64,000 nucleotides of DNA from Paenibacillus cellulosilyticus (lineage in GTDB: Bacteria > Bacillota > Bacilli > Paenibacillales > Paenibacillaceae), in assembly GCF_003182255.1 (NCBI RefSeq), contig NZ_QGTQ01000007.1:62001-126000 (forward strand), read 5' to 3'. Every line of letters starts with the position of its first letter. The stretch's first letter is position 1. Positions 17,501 through 25,796 of the stretch are shown piece after piece. Position numbers and translations under genes: made by a program. Below the pieces are notes generated by a model. That model did no database searches and was not told where the DNA came from. It saw only the letters and a list, made by a program, of their open reading frames with translations.

Positions 17501-19778
17501 CGACAATCAAGTCAACAATACGGCACTTGGCCGAGTTGCGTCCGGACCGGAAACCATTACGGTATTTAACGGGGAAACAGGCGCACCGATTGATACGCAT
17601 AAATATTTTGCGCCGTACAGCATAACCGACAACTGGGGCGACACCAACAATAACCGCAGCGACCGGTTCAACGGAGCAGTGGCCTACATGCCGAAGGGTG
17701 GCGTGAATGGCGCTGAGCCTTATCCTACGGTTATTGAGGTACGTGGTCACTACGGACCGCATTTTGCAGCTGCCTATCAGTTTATCAACGGTAAAATCGA
17801 AGAAATTTGGACATTCAAGCTAGCAGATTGGAACGCAGGCAGCAATCAGGGCAATCACAATGTACAGATTGCCGATGTAGATCATGATGGATATTCCGAG
17901 GTTGTACTTGGTGGCGTTACGCTTGACCAAGATGGAACGCTTTTGTGGAGCACCAACGGAACCCGGGGCACAATAGCTGCGGGCCACGGCGACGCACTGC
18001 ACGTAGGCGCCATGGTGCCTGACAGCGATGAGATCTATGTGTTCCAGCCACATGAATCCAGTCCTCCGAACAACGTAACCTTGGTTCATGGTTCCACAGG
18101 TGAGCCTGTGTGGAGTTATTCGGCAAACCTGGGCGATGTCGGGCGTGGTATTGCGGCGAATGTTACACCTTTGCCGGGCTTCGAGGTTTGGGCAGTAGGG
18201 ACGCCTATGTACAATATTATGAGCGGCAAGGTTATTACATCCGATGTCGGAGACATTGGCGTAGCTAACAAGGCTCCTGTTAACTTCATCCTGTATTGGG
18301 ACGGAGACCTGCTCAGCGAGTTCTTCGACGGGCCGGATAATCTGACCACAACAGGTGCGCCATCCATCACGAAGTTCAATTATGATGTTGAAACCGGGAA
18401 CAGTGAGCTTACAACGCTTCAGACGTTGACCGGTACCTATTCCAACAACGGAACAAAGGCGAATCCAAGCTTGATCGCCGATATTTTCGGAGACTGGCGT
18501 GATGAGGTTCTTGTTCGCACAAGCGACAATAACTCCTTAAGAATCTACACGACAGATATTCCGACAGACAATGTGATTTACACGCTGATGCACGATCCGG
18601 AGTACCGGATGGCGGCTAACTCGCAGAACGCGATGTACAACCAGCCGGAGCATTTGAGCTTCTACCTGGGTGAGGACATCCGCGATGAAGTACAGGCTAT
18701 GCAGCTTCCGGTGCCAAACCTCTACTATACGGATGCGCCTGCGTCTGCGGCGAATTCTACGCTCTCGGCAGCGACGGCAACGTTCTATGCGAATGCTAAA
18801 GCGGATATCGCGGTAACAGTGACATTAAACGGTAACACGCTTACGGGAATCAAGAAGGGCGATACTGCACTCGCCGACACCGACTACAGCCTCGCTGCTG
18901 CAACTTCGGACGGCAAGCAAGTCGTTACAATCAAGAAGAGCTACCTGGGAACGCTCTCGAATGGGGATGTCCTGACCTTCGTATTCAGCGCGGGCGAGGC
19001 TGCGAATCTGAAGATCACGGTGACGAGAAAGCAGTCGAATAGCTCATCACCGATTGTTGTAACTCCAACGGATCCTGGCTCCACAACGGGAACGGATTCC
19101 GGAACAGATTCGGGAACAGGCTCTGGTAGCGAGGGGCAGACACCAGCTTCGGAGAAGCCGGTACTGAACAGTAACATCGGCAGCGCAGAGCGGTTAAAGG
19201 CTAACTTGCAGCAATTGCTGCAGGCGAATCCGGCCGTCAGCTTCTCTGACGTACCGAAGACATATTGGGCTGCTAAAGCAATTCAATATGCTTCGCAGCT
19301 TGGGATTGTCGAAGGCGATCCTAACGGTGAGTTCAAAGGCTCGAATAATGTAACGCGTGCTCAATTCACTGCGATGATCGTTCGTGCATTAGGTATCGAT
19401 ACGACAGGTGAGGACGGTTCCTTCTCCGACACGAATGGTCACTGGGCGGATGCCTATATCCGCGCCTTGCATCGCGCAGGCATCGTGAACGGTACAGGCA
19501 ATGGCTCCTTTAATCCGAATCAAGAGATCACTCGCGCCGAAATGGCTGCCATCCTAGCGCGTATGCTGAGCATGAGTGCAGCTAACGGAGGATCGAACTT
19601 CTCCGATATTAGCGGGCATTGGGCAGCAGACAGTATCGAGCAGCTTAGCGAAGCAGGCATCGTAAACGGTGTCAGCGACGGCAAGTTCGCACCGAACGCT
19701 ACCGCTACCCGCAATGAGTCGGTGACGATCATTATGCGGATGCTGAATATTGTGCTTGATTTGGGGTTGGATTTGTAA
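14517..19778 (+). CDS. S-layer-anchored rhamnogalacturonan lyase (PL11 family) with SLH domains
   Basis: 1753 residues from ATG 14517 (nine bases after GGGAGGT). A signal peptide runs to about residue 40 (VSA-DDGG). Next come a beta-sandwich module, an Ig-like (Big) domain near 295-390, and a second beta-sandwich near 400-640. The PL11 catalytic beta-propeller is at about 740-1400, with repeated calcium-type loops such as DVDGDGQYE, DLDQDGKAE and DVDHDGYSE. An X2-like module follows near 1410-1505, then a Ser/Gly/Thr linker and three SLH repeats near 1571-1751 (FSDV, FSDT, FSDI). It should cleave rhamnogalacturonan I by beta-elimination while held on the cell wall. It complements the secreted pectinesterase. 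Confidence 0.93.
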   Translation: MPASAQRTAKNKLSTKVMTLLLSLSLIVPVIPQSVSADDGGTTSTALTQVGEVLDFENGELVGTVTGAPATTGSGSITVADFDSKVLRIQPPGIDADSSAAKQASYWWTLPLDSGEYDLTGKDKVEVTFDWWVDITRPSANSLDVRLNDGTDQVVTLRTSGGGTNANSPATISYYAGNMTAANVPAIGTATNALTNVPRLTKLSATLNVDLLAQEASISVTDGGSLAYSTPQPIALGSDKLTSLSIGASRSSGQNWARFNAVTGVDWDEDTYGMRVDNIAFKAASSDAVKPIINPSEITVTPTSADLEYGAGSLADKHSATFSAVVMPINATDRTFTWSISNDSIATIAVNEDNSVTVTGVGAGDATLTAVSNMDGSITASVPINVKYVPLATEPTPDFSALLAEGYTQEFGSNFASDAATPLWIFAGGTYHTLAREDVPQTNNYFRFDASGSGNRGGKGDLPYAVSGSKVYVNLDWKVPAVTTTQNTFNLSFQDGANVLLSLRTGTWSGVRTIGAFAGTLPGPTGTDPTNFWSTDRYHAFTYNEVNIWYTVGVEFDFDTMIATVSLVPRDNAEAVPSVLTIPFEGSQISSFVLTGERAGGNNVGIVDNGVDNLYFFTKQLSDDTITEVLPYDFLPERPATADSNTWQSWYKTVYIGDVADEAGLNLPETVEVKVAGGTTETVGVTWELTEAPWSTSNVDLVYDPNKQGVFSYVGTLTSVPDVAVNRMGVKAKLYIENRIKEKTTSEPYSMEWLDRGVVAVPENSGDGILVTWRLLASEYNKGLTFNVYRNGVKVNTSPVATLDYIDADGKAGDQYEVETVSTGAMSKAATAWANNYIDIPLQKPADRPNPALAYGATSNAEPITYSANDTSVADVDGDGQYEILVKWYPSQAQDPGLANRHTGETIFDAYTLEGKLLWRINLGINIVSSAHHSPFNFYDLDQDGKAEFTVKTADGTRGYLPKEDGTINDLTDEPAWVLGDANAVWVGGLQNPANDNQVNNTALGRVASGPETITVFNGETGAPIDTHKYFAPYSITDNWGDTNNNRSDRFNGAVAYMPKGGVNGAEPYPTVIEVRGHYGPHFAAAYQFINGKIEEIWTFKLADWNAGSNQGNHNVQIADVDHDGYSEVVLGGVTLDQDGTLLWSTNGTRGTIAAGHGDALHVGAMVPDSDEIYVFQPHESSPPNNVTLVHGSTGEPVWSYSANLGDVGRGIAANVTPLPGFEVWAVGTPMYNIMSGKVITSDVGDIGVANKAPVNFILYWDGDLLSEFFDGPDNLTTTGAPSITKFNYDVETGNSELTTLQTLTGTYSNNGTKANPSLIADIFGDWRDEVLVRTSDNNSLRIYTTDIPTDNVIYTLMHDPEYRMAANSQNAMYNQPEHLSFYLGEDIRDEVQAMQLPVPNLYYTDAPASAANSTLSAATATFYANAKADIAVTVTLNGNTLTGIKKGDTALADTDYSLAAATSDGKQVVTIKKSYLGTLSNGDVLTFVFSAGEAANLKITVTRKQSNSSSPIVVTPTDPGSTTGTDSGTDSGTGSGSEGQTPASEKPVLNSNIGSAERLKANLQQLLQANPAVSFSDVPKTYWAAKAIQYASQLGIVEGDPNGEFKGSNNVTRAQFTAMIVRALGIDTTGEDGSFSDTNGHWADAYIRALHRAGIVNGTGNGSFNPNQEITRAEMAAILARMLSMSAANGGSNFSDISGHWAADSIEQLSEAGIVNGVSDGKFAPNATATRNESVTIIMRMLNIVLDLGLDL

Positions 19779-19798
19779 GGTAGTTGTGATGTAGAGAG

Positions 19799-19828
19799 GC
19801 CTCTCGGCGAATGCCGAGAGGCTTTTTT
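19799..19828 (+). terminator. Intrinsic terminator of the lyase gene
   Basis: Perfect stem GCCTCTCGGC / GCCGAGAGGC with a GAAT loop (19799-19822) followed by TTTTTT. The decayed group II intron begins directly after this T-run. Confidence 0.93.
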
Positions 19829-19830
19829 AA

Positions 19831-21273
19831 TACGCCCAGCATGGGCGCTATCTCTAGGGAGGAAAGCAGCGGTGACTCAGAAGGCCATATTCCATCGGCG
19901 GCACAAAGAGAAGAACCATTCACGTAAGGAGTGTATCGAAACATGATCGAGGACGTGTTGTCACGAGCAAATATGCTAACGGCTCTAGCGAGAGTCGAGG
20001 CGAATAAAGGAAGCCATGGCGTAGATGGCATGTCGGTAAAATCGTTACGCGGACACCTCGTACAAAACTGGCCAACCATTCGTGAACGTATACGAAACGG
20101 AACCTGCGAGCCGAGTCCAGTTCATCGGGTCGAAATGTCGAAGCCGAACGGCGGAACGAGGTCATTAGGGATACCAACCGTGACAGACCGCCTCATTCAA
20201 CAAGCGATCGCGCAAGTGCTGACGCCTGTGCTTGACCCAACATTCTCCGAGCACAGCTATGGCTTTTGACCACAAAGACGTGGTCACGACGCCGTGAGGA
20301 AGGCAAGAAGCTATATGCGAGAGGGACACCGAATCGTAGTCGACATCGATCTTGAGAAATTCTTCGACTGCGTCCGTCATGACCGTCTAATGGCACGACT
20401 AGCAGAGCGAATTGAGGATAAAGTGTTGTTGAAGCTTATACGTGCCTATCTGCAAGCAGGTGCGATGGCTGACGGACTTGTTCGAGTAACGGAAGAAGGA
20501 ACGCCCCAGTGCGGGCCGCTGAGTCCTCTGTTATCTAACATCGTCCTCGACGAACTGGATAAGAACTGGAGAAGCGGAAGCTCTGTTTTGTTCGTTTTGC
20601 CGACGACTGCAATATCTACGTGAAAACGTGGAAGGCAGGTCAGCGAGTGATGAGCTCCGTAAGTTCGTTCGCCGAACGGAAGCTGAGGTTAAAGATTAAC
20701 CAAGCAAAGAGTGCGGTAGATCGACCGTGTAAGCGGAAATTCCTTGGTTTTACGTTCGGTTGGGACAAAGAGAATCCGCGAATCAAGATAGCTGAAACAA
20801 TCGATGCAACGAGTGAAAGCAAAGATTAGAACGCTGACATCGCGGAGCCGCTCAACCCCAATGGAGATACAGATAAGGGAGCTCAATCAATACCTGATGG
20901 GCTGGTGCGGTTACTACATTGGCCGAAACGAGGAGTGCGGTTCAAGAGCTGGATGCATGGACGAAAAGACGACTGCGAATGTGTAAGTGGAAGCAATGGA
21001 AGCTGCCGAAGACGAAAACGAGAGAACTGATCTCGTTTGGAGTACTGAAGCATAAAGCGTACGAGTGGGGGAACACGGGGAAGAAGTATTGGCGAATAGC
21101 GCTCAGCCCGATTCTTAGCCATACATTGAACAACCAATACTGGAAAACCAATGGGCTACAGAGTTCGACTGATCGATACAAGCTATTGCGGAATAGGCCA
21201 TGAACCGCCGTATACCGAACGGTACGTACGGTGGTGTGAGAGAACGGGAGCTTGCCGCTCCCTCCTACTCAAT
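19831..21273 (+). mobile_element. Degenerate, internally deleted group II intron (class C-like)
   Basis: The left end (CGCCCAGCATGGGCG then TCTCTAGGGAGGAAAG) resembles the 5' end of bacterial group II introns. Only about 110 bases separate it from the reverse transcriptase, far too few for ribozyme domains I-III, so an internal deletion is likely. On the right, 21202-21238 folds as domain V (GCCGTATACCG and CGGTACGTACGG), followed by a domain VI stem (GGGAGC / GCTCCC) and an end near CCTCCTACTCAAT. Insertion just after a terminator T-run and an endonuclease-less reverse transcriptase are both class C traits. It should be immobile. The exact ends are approximate. Confidence 0.8.
19943..21203 (+). 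pseudogene. Group II intron reverse transcriptase/maturase, broken
   Basis: The remnant covers a whole class C maturase (about 420 codons): MIEDVLSRANMLTALARVE at the start, RT motifs DIDLEKFFD, GTPQCGPLSP and FADD, domain X, and GLQSSTDRYKLLRN at the end. An in-frame TGA at 20267-20269 follows HSYGF (an Arg codon is expected). Frameshifts are needed near 20563 (one base lost before the FADD motif), near 20800 and near 20913. The normally invariant PQGGPLSP reads PQCGPLSP. No active protein can be made. Confidence 0.92.
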
Positions 21274-21419
21274 TGGATGGGTTATTTTGGGATTGTTCCT
21301 AGCTCAATCGTAAAAGTGAACTATATCGTTGGAGTCATTCCTTAATAAAAGCAGAGTACTATGATTCAAGTTCTTGCTACTGTAGATGCATACCTTAGAA
21401 AGGAGGGGAAATCACTCCT

Positions 21420-21671
21420 GTGGATGCTTCGAGCATAGTCCTGTTGGCTTTAAGCGATTGTTGTGATGTATACCCGTTAGAGGAAATACACGAAAACCTA
21501 AGGTTAGACGAATTGGGCATCGATTCTTTACGTTTCATGGAATTGATCATCTTACTTGAAGAGAGAGCACAGATAGAGTTTCCGGATGAATTTCTAGAGC
21601 TCTCTATGGAGAAGACTGTTCGGTTTCTTATACAAATAATTAAAGATGAGATGAGAAATTTAAACAAATAG
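21420..21671 (+). CDS. Stand-alone acyl/peptidyl carrier protein 1
   Basis: 83 residues in a four-helix carrier-protein pattern, with the phosphopantetheine site Ser in LDELGIDSLRFMEL (Ser near residue 40). It would hold an acyl or aminoacyl group as a thioester. It is the first gene after the intron remnant and probably the first of the plus-strand biosynthetic operon running to 31.6 kb. The start is GTG at 21420, 13 bases after AAAGGAGG, a rather long gap. Its carrier type cannot be told from sequence. Confidence 0.88.
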   Translation: MDASSIVLLALSDCCDVYPLEEIHENLRLDELGIDSLRFMELIILLEERAQIEFPDEFLELSMEKTVRFLIQIIKDEMRNLNK

Positions 21672-21691
21672 ATTTATCTTGTATCAAACGG

Positions 21692-22462
21692 ATGAATATG
21701 GGGAAGGTGAATGCAGTAGTGAAAGATACTTGGATTGATTTCTTTGGTACAGATTATATTAAATTCTCTGAGAATATTCTTTCGGCAGAACGAACTTTAA
21801 ATGAAGTGGAAGGCATCGGCAGTTTGTTAAACCTTCCTTTATCGTCAACTATTTTGGATCTAGGGTGCGGACAAGGACGTATCGCTGTCCCGCTTGCCAA
21901 ACTGGGATATAAGATTTTCGGTTACGATGCTTCAGCAGTGCTGCTGGAGGAGGCACATAAACGTGCCATTGATGCCAAGGTAGATATTAACTATGAGTTA
22001 GTTGACATGCGAGTTATGGATCAATTTGAATCGTTTGATGCAATTATTAATATTGGCACTGCATTCGGTTATGTTCCGGAGGAAAGTGATGACTGTGCTA
22101 TCATAAAAAATATTTATAGAGCCTTGAAACCAGGGGGCATCTTTATCTTGGATACGGAAAATAGGGATAATAAAATTAGAAACTTTATTGAAACTTATGA
22201 CAGCAGTATGAATGGCACTGTCATAAATACAGAACGAAACTTCGATGCTTCTACTGGACGGTGGGAGGAACGAATGAAATGGCAGGCTGGTGGAGAAGAG
22301 AGGACGGCGACATTAAATGTCAGACTGTATGCGGCAACAGAGTTAAAAAGAATGATGACGGAAGCTGGGTTTCAATTGATTGACATGTATGGATCACTTT
22401 ATAGAGAGCGTCTGGATTTATCGAGCACAAGATTAGTAATTGTGGCAAAAAAGGGGTTCTAA
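21692..22462 (+). CDS. Class I SAM-dependent methyltransferase
   Basis: 256 residues. Motif I (ILDLGCGQGRIAVPLA) and the following acidic strand end (FGYDAS) form the SAM site. The motif around FDAIINIGTAFGYV and the ALKPGGIFILDTEN loop are typical of small-molecule O-, N- or C-methyltransferases. The C-terminal half is beta-rich (LYAATELKRMMTEAGF). The ATG at 21692 has no ribosome site; GTG 21719, nine bases after AAGGTG, may be the real start. The substrate is unknown; the position beside the carrier protein suggests a carrier-bound or final product. Confidence 0.85.
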   Translation: MNMGKVNAVVKDTWIDFFGTDYIKFSENILSAERTLNEVEGIGSLLNLPLSSTILDLGCGQGRIAVPLAKLGYKIFGYDASAVLLEEAHKRAIDAKVDINYELVDMRVMDQFESFDAIINIGTAFGYVPEESDDCAIIKNIYRALKPGGIFILDTENRDNKIRNFIETYDSSMNGTVINTERNFDASTGRWEERMKWQAGGEERTATLNVRLYAATELKRMMTEAGFQLIDMYGSLYRERLDLSSTRLVIVAKKGF

Positions 22463-22463
22463 A

Positions 22464-22904
22464 ATGAATTCCGATCAACTCCTATCGCTTATTCCACAAC
22501 ACCCCCCTTTTCGGTTCGTAGATGAGATTATTTATTACAATACTGATGGTAATGGATATCTCACCGCTACCTTTTCGCCTTCAAAGGTAAAGGAATTACA
22601 TCCCAAGCTAAAACGAGTTCCAATGATTATTTTATATGAAGGAATTGCACAGAGTTCAATTATATTGACGCAATTAATGACGCTTCCATTGGAGGATAAT
22701 GAATTGCCAGTACTAGGTTATATGGACTTATGCCAATTTGATACTCCCGTGGAATGGGAGGATGAATTCCTATTCGACATAAAGGGAATTAGATTTGTTA
22801 GTCGTAAAGCGTTAATGAGGGGAAATATAAGTAAAAAAAACGGCACTATAATTGCATCATTATTCCTATCTGTGGCAACCCTTCAGAAAGGGGGAGGAGA
22901 ATGA
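22464..22904 (+). CDS. Hotdog-fold 3-hydroxyacyl-ACP dehydratase-like protein A
   Basis: 146 residues of FabZ type. It opens with the family start (LIPQHPPFRFVDEI). A His in ELHPKLKRVP and a Glu in LYEGIAQ stand where FabZ has its catalytic pair, although one residue is missing between them compared with FabZ. It probably dehydrates a beta-hydroxyacyl group on a carrier protein, or binds as the non-catalytic half of a pair with the next gene product. It overlaps that gene by four bases. Confidence 0.78.
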   Translation: MNSDQLLSLIPQHPPFRFVDEIIYYNTDGNGYLTATFSPSKVKELHPKLKRVPMIILYEGIAQSSIILTQLMTLPLEDNELPVLGYMDLCQFDTPVEWEDEFLFDIKGIRFVSRKALMRGNISKKNGTIIASLFLSVATLQKGGGE

Positions 22905-23314
22905 CAGAGACTCCAAAACCTTGGGTTATGGTGGACGGTTTTAGTTGCACGAAGAATTATTCTTCTGCAACCTTAATTAAGTTAATAACAGAGAGTGATT
23001 ACTTTTTACAAGGCCATTTTCCGCAATATAGTATATACCCAGGGCTTTTATTAGTGGAATGTATTCGACAAGGCGCGGAGCGTTTGTTAGTTAACATTAC
23101 GGGTGATCAAAGCCTTTTTCAATGGAATATGGTTAAAAATAGTACGCGATTTACTAGGCCGGTTCTTCCTGGGGATACTGTCCTGTTCGAGTTGAATGTG
23201 GTGTCATTTCCTTCTAATAGCGAATTTAAAATAAATGCGGTTGGTTATGTGAATGAGAAAATTGTCATTCGATCCAACCTAATACTTGCTAGAAAGGAAA
23301 ATGCCAGTGTATGA
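22901..23314 (+). CDS. Hotdog-fold 3-hydroxyacyl-ACP dehydratase-like protein B
   Basis: 137 residues. It contains the fully canonical FabZ active-site stretch, LQGHFPQYSIYPGLLLVE, with the His and Glu at normal spacing. It overlaps the upstream hotdog gene by ATGA, so the two are probably translationally coupled and may form a heteromer. No ketosynthase gene is present in the window, so any beta-hydroxyacyl substrate must come from elsewhere. Confidence 0.82.
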   Translation: MTETPKPWVMVDGFSCTKNYSSATLIKLITESDYFLQGHFPQYSIYPGLLLVECIRQGAERLLVNITGDQSLFQWNMVKNSTRFTRPVLPGDTVLFELNVVSFPSNSEFKINAVGYVNEKIVIRSNLILARKENASV

Positions 23315-24095
23315 AATACTGCTTCAGCTACAGGATCAGGGCAAACTAGCTAGTGTTTTGCACTTGCCTGATAATAATACAAATTGTCCCATTGTTATTT
23401 ATTGCCCTGGTAAGAATGGAGAGCGATTTGAAGTCCATCGATTAGCGGTCAATTTAGCAAGGAGGCTCAATAAGATAGGGGTCGGGTTTTTAAGATTTGA
23501 TTACTTCGGGTTAGGGCTGAGTGACGGTGTATTTTACCAAATGACTACTTCTTCCAAGGTATCAAACGTTCTAACCGCACAGCGTTTCGTTCATGAGTGG
23601 ATGCAAGTAAATAATGAAAGGCTTCTATACTTAGGTTTTAGTGACGGGGCTAGAATCGCAGTAATGGCAGCGAATCGCTCTAATATAAGCAGGCTCCTGC
23701 TTTGGAGTCCTTTATTGTACGAGATAGGAGGTAACTTTCCAGGTAACAAAAAACCGAGATTTATTCGGCACCCTATGGACAAGGATGCTTATGTAATGCC
23801 TTGGGCGGGGCTATGGGTAGGGATGGATTTTTATCGAGATTTGAATAACATCTCAATAGAACAAGAACTTGATAGGTACCGAGGGAATTCTATGGTTATT
23901 TATGGAGATGACGATCCGTTGATTATAGAAGAATTTGAGGTTATGAAAACCAATGAAACACGTTTATTTCGTCCTTCTGAGCGAAACCATCTGGAGATTA
24001 TAGAAGGGGGAGGACATTTGTTCACATCTCAACAGCTAGAAGAACAGCTATTGAGTAAATCGATTCATTGGATTCAAAGCCAAATGATGACTTGA
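23301..24095 (+). CDS. Alpha/beta hydrolase, probable thioesterase or acyltransferase
   Basis: 264 residues. The catalytic triad is visible: Ser in GFSDGARIA, Asp in YGDDDPLI and His in GGGHLF, with an oxyanion region at YCPGKNGERFEVHR. The protein resembles the short hydrolases found with acyl-carrier systems in exopolysaccharide and exosortase loci. It may release or edit carrier-bound acyl groups. The start used is ATG 23301, with AAAGGA close before it; it overlaps the upstream gene by 14 bases. Confidence 0.78.
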   Translation: MPVYEILLQLQDQGKLASVLHLPDNNTNCPIVIYCPGKNGERFEVHRLAVNLARRLNKIGVGFLRFDYFGLGLSDGVFYQMTTSSKVSNVLTAQRFVHEWMQVNNERLLYLGFSDGARIAVMAANRSNISRLLLWSPLLYEIGGNFPGNKKPRFIRHPMDKDAYVMPWAGLWVGMDFYRDLNNISIEQELDRYRGNSMVIYGDDDPLIIEEFEVMKTNETRLFRPSERNHLEIIEGGGHLFTSQQLEEQLLSKSIHWIQSQMMT

Positions 24096-24109
24096 TGGAG
24101 GTGAGGGGG

Positions 24110-24964
24110 ATGTGGAAGCAGGTTCGATTCGGAGATGATCGGTCAATTGTCGGTATATTAGAAGAACCTACCGAAACCGTAAAGGATGCACCATTATTTA
24201 TCACTCTTGCCGGGTTGGGCCAAGCAATGAGTGAAAAAAATTATTTATTCTCCAACTTTAGAAAACGAATGGCATTAGTTGAGGCCCAAGTGATTCAATT
24301 CGATTATATGGGGCATGGCGATAGCCTGGGGGAACTTGGAGATGCTTCAATCGATTCAATGTTGAAAGATACTTTAAAGGTACTAGTAAGTGTTATTGAA
24401 CGTAGAATCAGCAATTCGAACATATATATCGTAGGTAATGGGCTTGGGGCAGCCGTTGCCCTGATGGCCTCCTATCATTGTCAACAAGAATGGGGAGTTC
24501 CAAGTATTCCTATATTGATATCCCCTCCATTATCGCTCCCCCATAGTTCAAAAGTGTTTCCTCCAGGAGTACTGGATGAATTGAAGACAAAAGGAAAATT
24601 AGATTCGCAAATATTAGTGCCAGGATTTGATTATTACACACTAAGTGATTTTGATTCAAAGCAGGTAAAATATTTATCACGATTGGGCGCCCACTTGTTG
24701 TATATACACGGTCAGTCCATATCATACAAGATGATTCAAGAGATTGATCAATTGAACCTGTATAAATTAATAGATAAATGTGAAAACGTGCACGTCGTAG
24801 TGGGACAAAAGGATCTTGAACTGCTTTGTTATCTGGAAAATTGCAATAACTGCAGCGTCAGCGTATTGAGAAATGTAACGTATTATCATGAACACCCGTC
24901 GGGAATGGATCAGTTAATTACAACTATTGAGTTCATTAGTGGAAATTGGGGGGCAAAGACATGA
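24110..24964 (+). CDS. Alpha/beta hydrolase-fold protein lacking the nucleophile
   Basis: 284 residues, fold as in the preceding gene (FDYMGHGDSLG and a nucleophile-elbow region). The elbow reads GNGLGAAVA, so Gly stands where the catalytic Ser, Cys or Asp should be. An Asp in VGQKDLEL and a His in YYHEHPSG could be the other triad members. It may be a non-hydrolytic partner of the upstream enzyme. The start is ATG 24110, five bases after GGAGGTGAG. It overlaps the next gene by ATGA. Confidence 0.68.
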   Translation: MWKQVRFGDDRSIVGILEEPTETVKDAPLFITLAGLGQAMSEKNYLFSNFRKRMALVEAQVIQFDYMGHGDSLGELGDASIDSMLKDTLKVLVSVIERRISNSNIYIVGNGLGAAVALMASYHCQQEWGVPSIPILISPPLSLPHSSKVFPPGVLDELKTKGKLDSQILVPGFDYYTLSDFDSKQVKYLSRLGAHLLYIHGQSISYKMIQEIDQLNLYKLIDKCENVHVVVGQKDLELLCYLENCNNCSVSVLRNVTYYHEHPSGMDQLITTIEFISGNWGAKT

Positions 24965-25794
24965 ATGTGCAAGAACAGCATAAACGGGATTATGAAACAG
25001 ATGGGTACTGTATTATTCCTAACGTCATTAATAGAGAGAGTATAGATAGTATTCTATCTGTTATTAATAAGCATTGGATTCACTTGTTGGTTAACGGAAA
25101 AATACAGCAGAGAAAAGATGCACCTATTGAAAGTATATTTCCTCGATTTATCAATTCACATCAATCGAATACAGAGATTAAAAACTTTATTTTAAATAAG
25201 GTATTCTTCGAAATAATGCGCGCAATCGTAGGAGAAGATGTACTAATTGTAGCAACCAATTTCTATTTTAAAGCTCCTTCAGTTACAGGACTGCCATGGC
25301 ACCAGGATAATACAGCTATAGGAGTTTCACCAGGCAGTTCATGTGCTATGTGGATATGCCTGGAAGACTCTGAGCCTGAAAACGGTGGCTTGAAATTTGC
25401 AAGCGGAAGTCATAAAAAAGGACTTTTTCCACCACAATCCTCTTTTGATAATGTGAGTGAGGCCTTCTCTGATTATGGACAAGAGGTTGCTCTTCCAGAG
25501 GATTGTAAGGTTAAGTATATATCTACCAGACCCGGCGATGCTGTGATCTTTCATGGCGACGTTATTCATGGGTCGACTGATAATAGAACAGATAGCAAGT
25601 TTAGGAGATCAATGATTATTCATTATATGAAAGAAAGCAGCGATAGGGTAACGCTAAACTTCAATCATTTGTTGAATGCACAGGGAGAACGCGTGAGAAG
25701 AAGACTAAACGCAGTTCCAAAAATATCAGAGAACCAGAAGTCTATATTTTCATTTAAAGAGGCTAATTATTATGAAAAAAACGGATGGAAATAG
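24961..25794 (+). CDS. PhyH-family Fe(II)/2-oxoglutarate dioxygenase 1
   Basis: 277 residues of the phytanoyl-CoA dioxygenase family. The iron site is complete: HxD in LPWHQDNTAIG and the distal His in FHGDVIHGS, with an Arg in KFRRSMIIHYM for 2-oxoglutarate. The WICLEDSEPENGGLKFASGSH loop is typical. It would hydroxylate, desaturate or cyclise a biosynthetic intermediate. It differs clearly from the three tandem PhyH genes at 28.1-30.5 kb, so it is an older or independent member of the cluster. Confidence 0.88.
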   Translation: MNVQEQHKRDYETDGYCIIPNVINRESIDSILSVINKHWIHLLVNGKIQQRKDAPIESIFPRFINSHQSNTEIKNFILNKVFFEIMRAIVGEDVLIVATNFYFKAPSVTGLPWHQDNTAIGVSPGSSCAMWICLEDSEPENGGLKFASGSHKKGLFPPQSSFDNVSEAFSDYGQEVALPEDCKVKYISTRPGDAVIFHGDVIHGSTDNRTDSKFRRSMIIHYMKESSDRVTLNFNHLLNAQGERVRRRLNAVPKISENQKSIFSFKEANYYEKNGWK

Positions 25795-25796
25795 AT

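Noticed and set aside
16908-17762. Long open frame (284 codons) on the minus strand inside the rhamnogalacturonan lyase gene
   Set aside because: It lies wholly opposite the PL11 catalytic domain, has no ribosome site and its translation has no recognisable pattern; a shadow of biased codon use.
19036-19170. Short repeats in the lyase gene (GGAACAGATTCG-like)
   Set aside because: They encode the Ser/Thr/Gly linker before the SLH domains.
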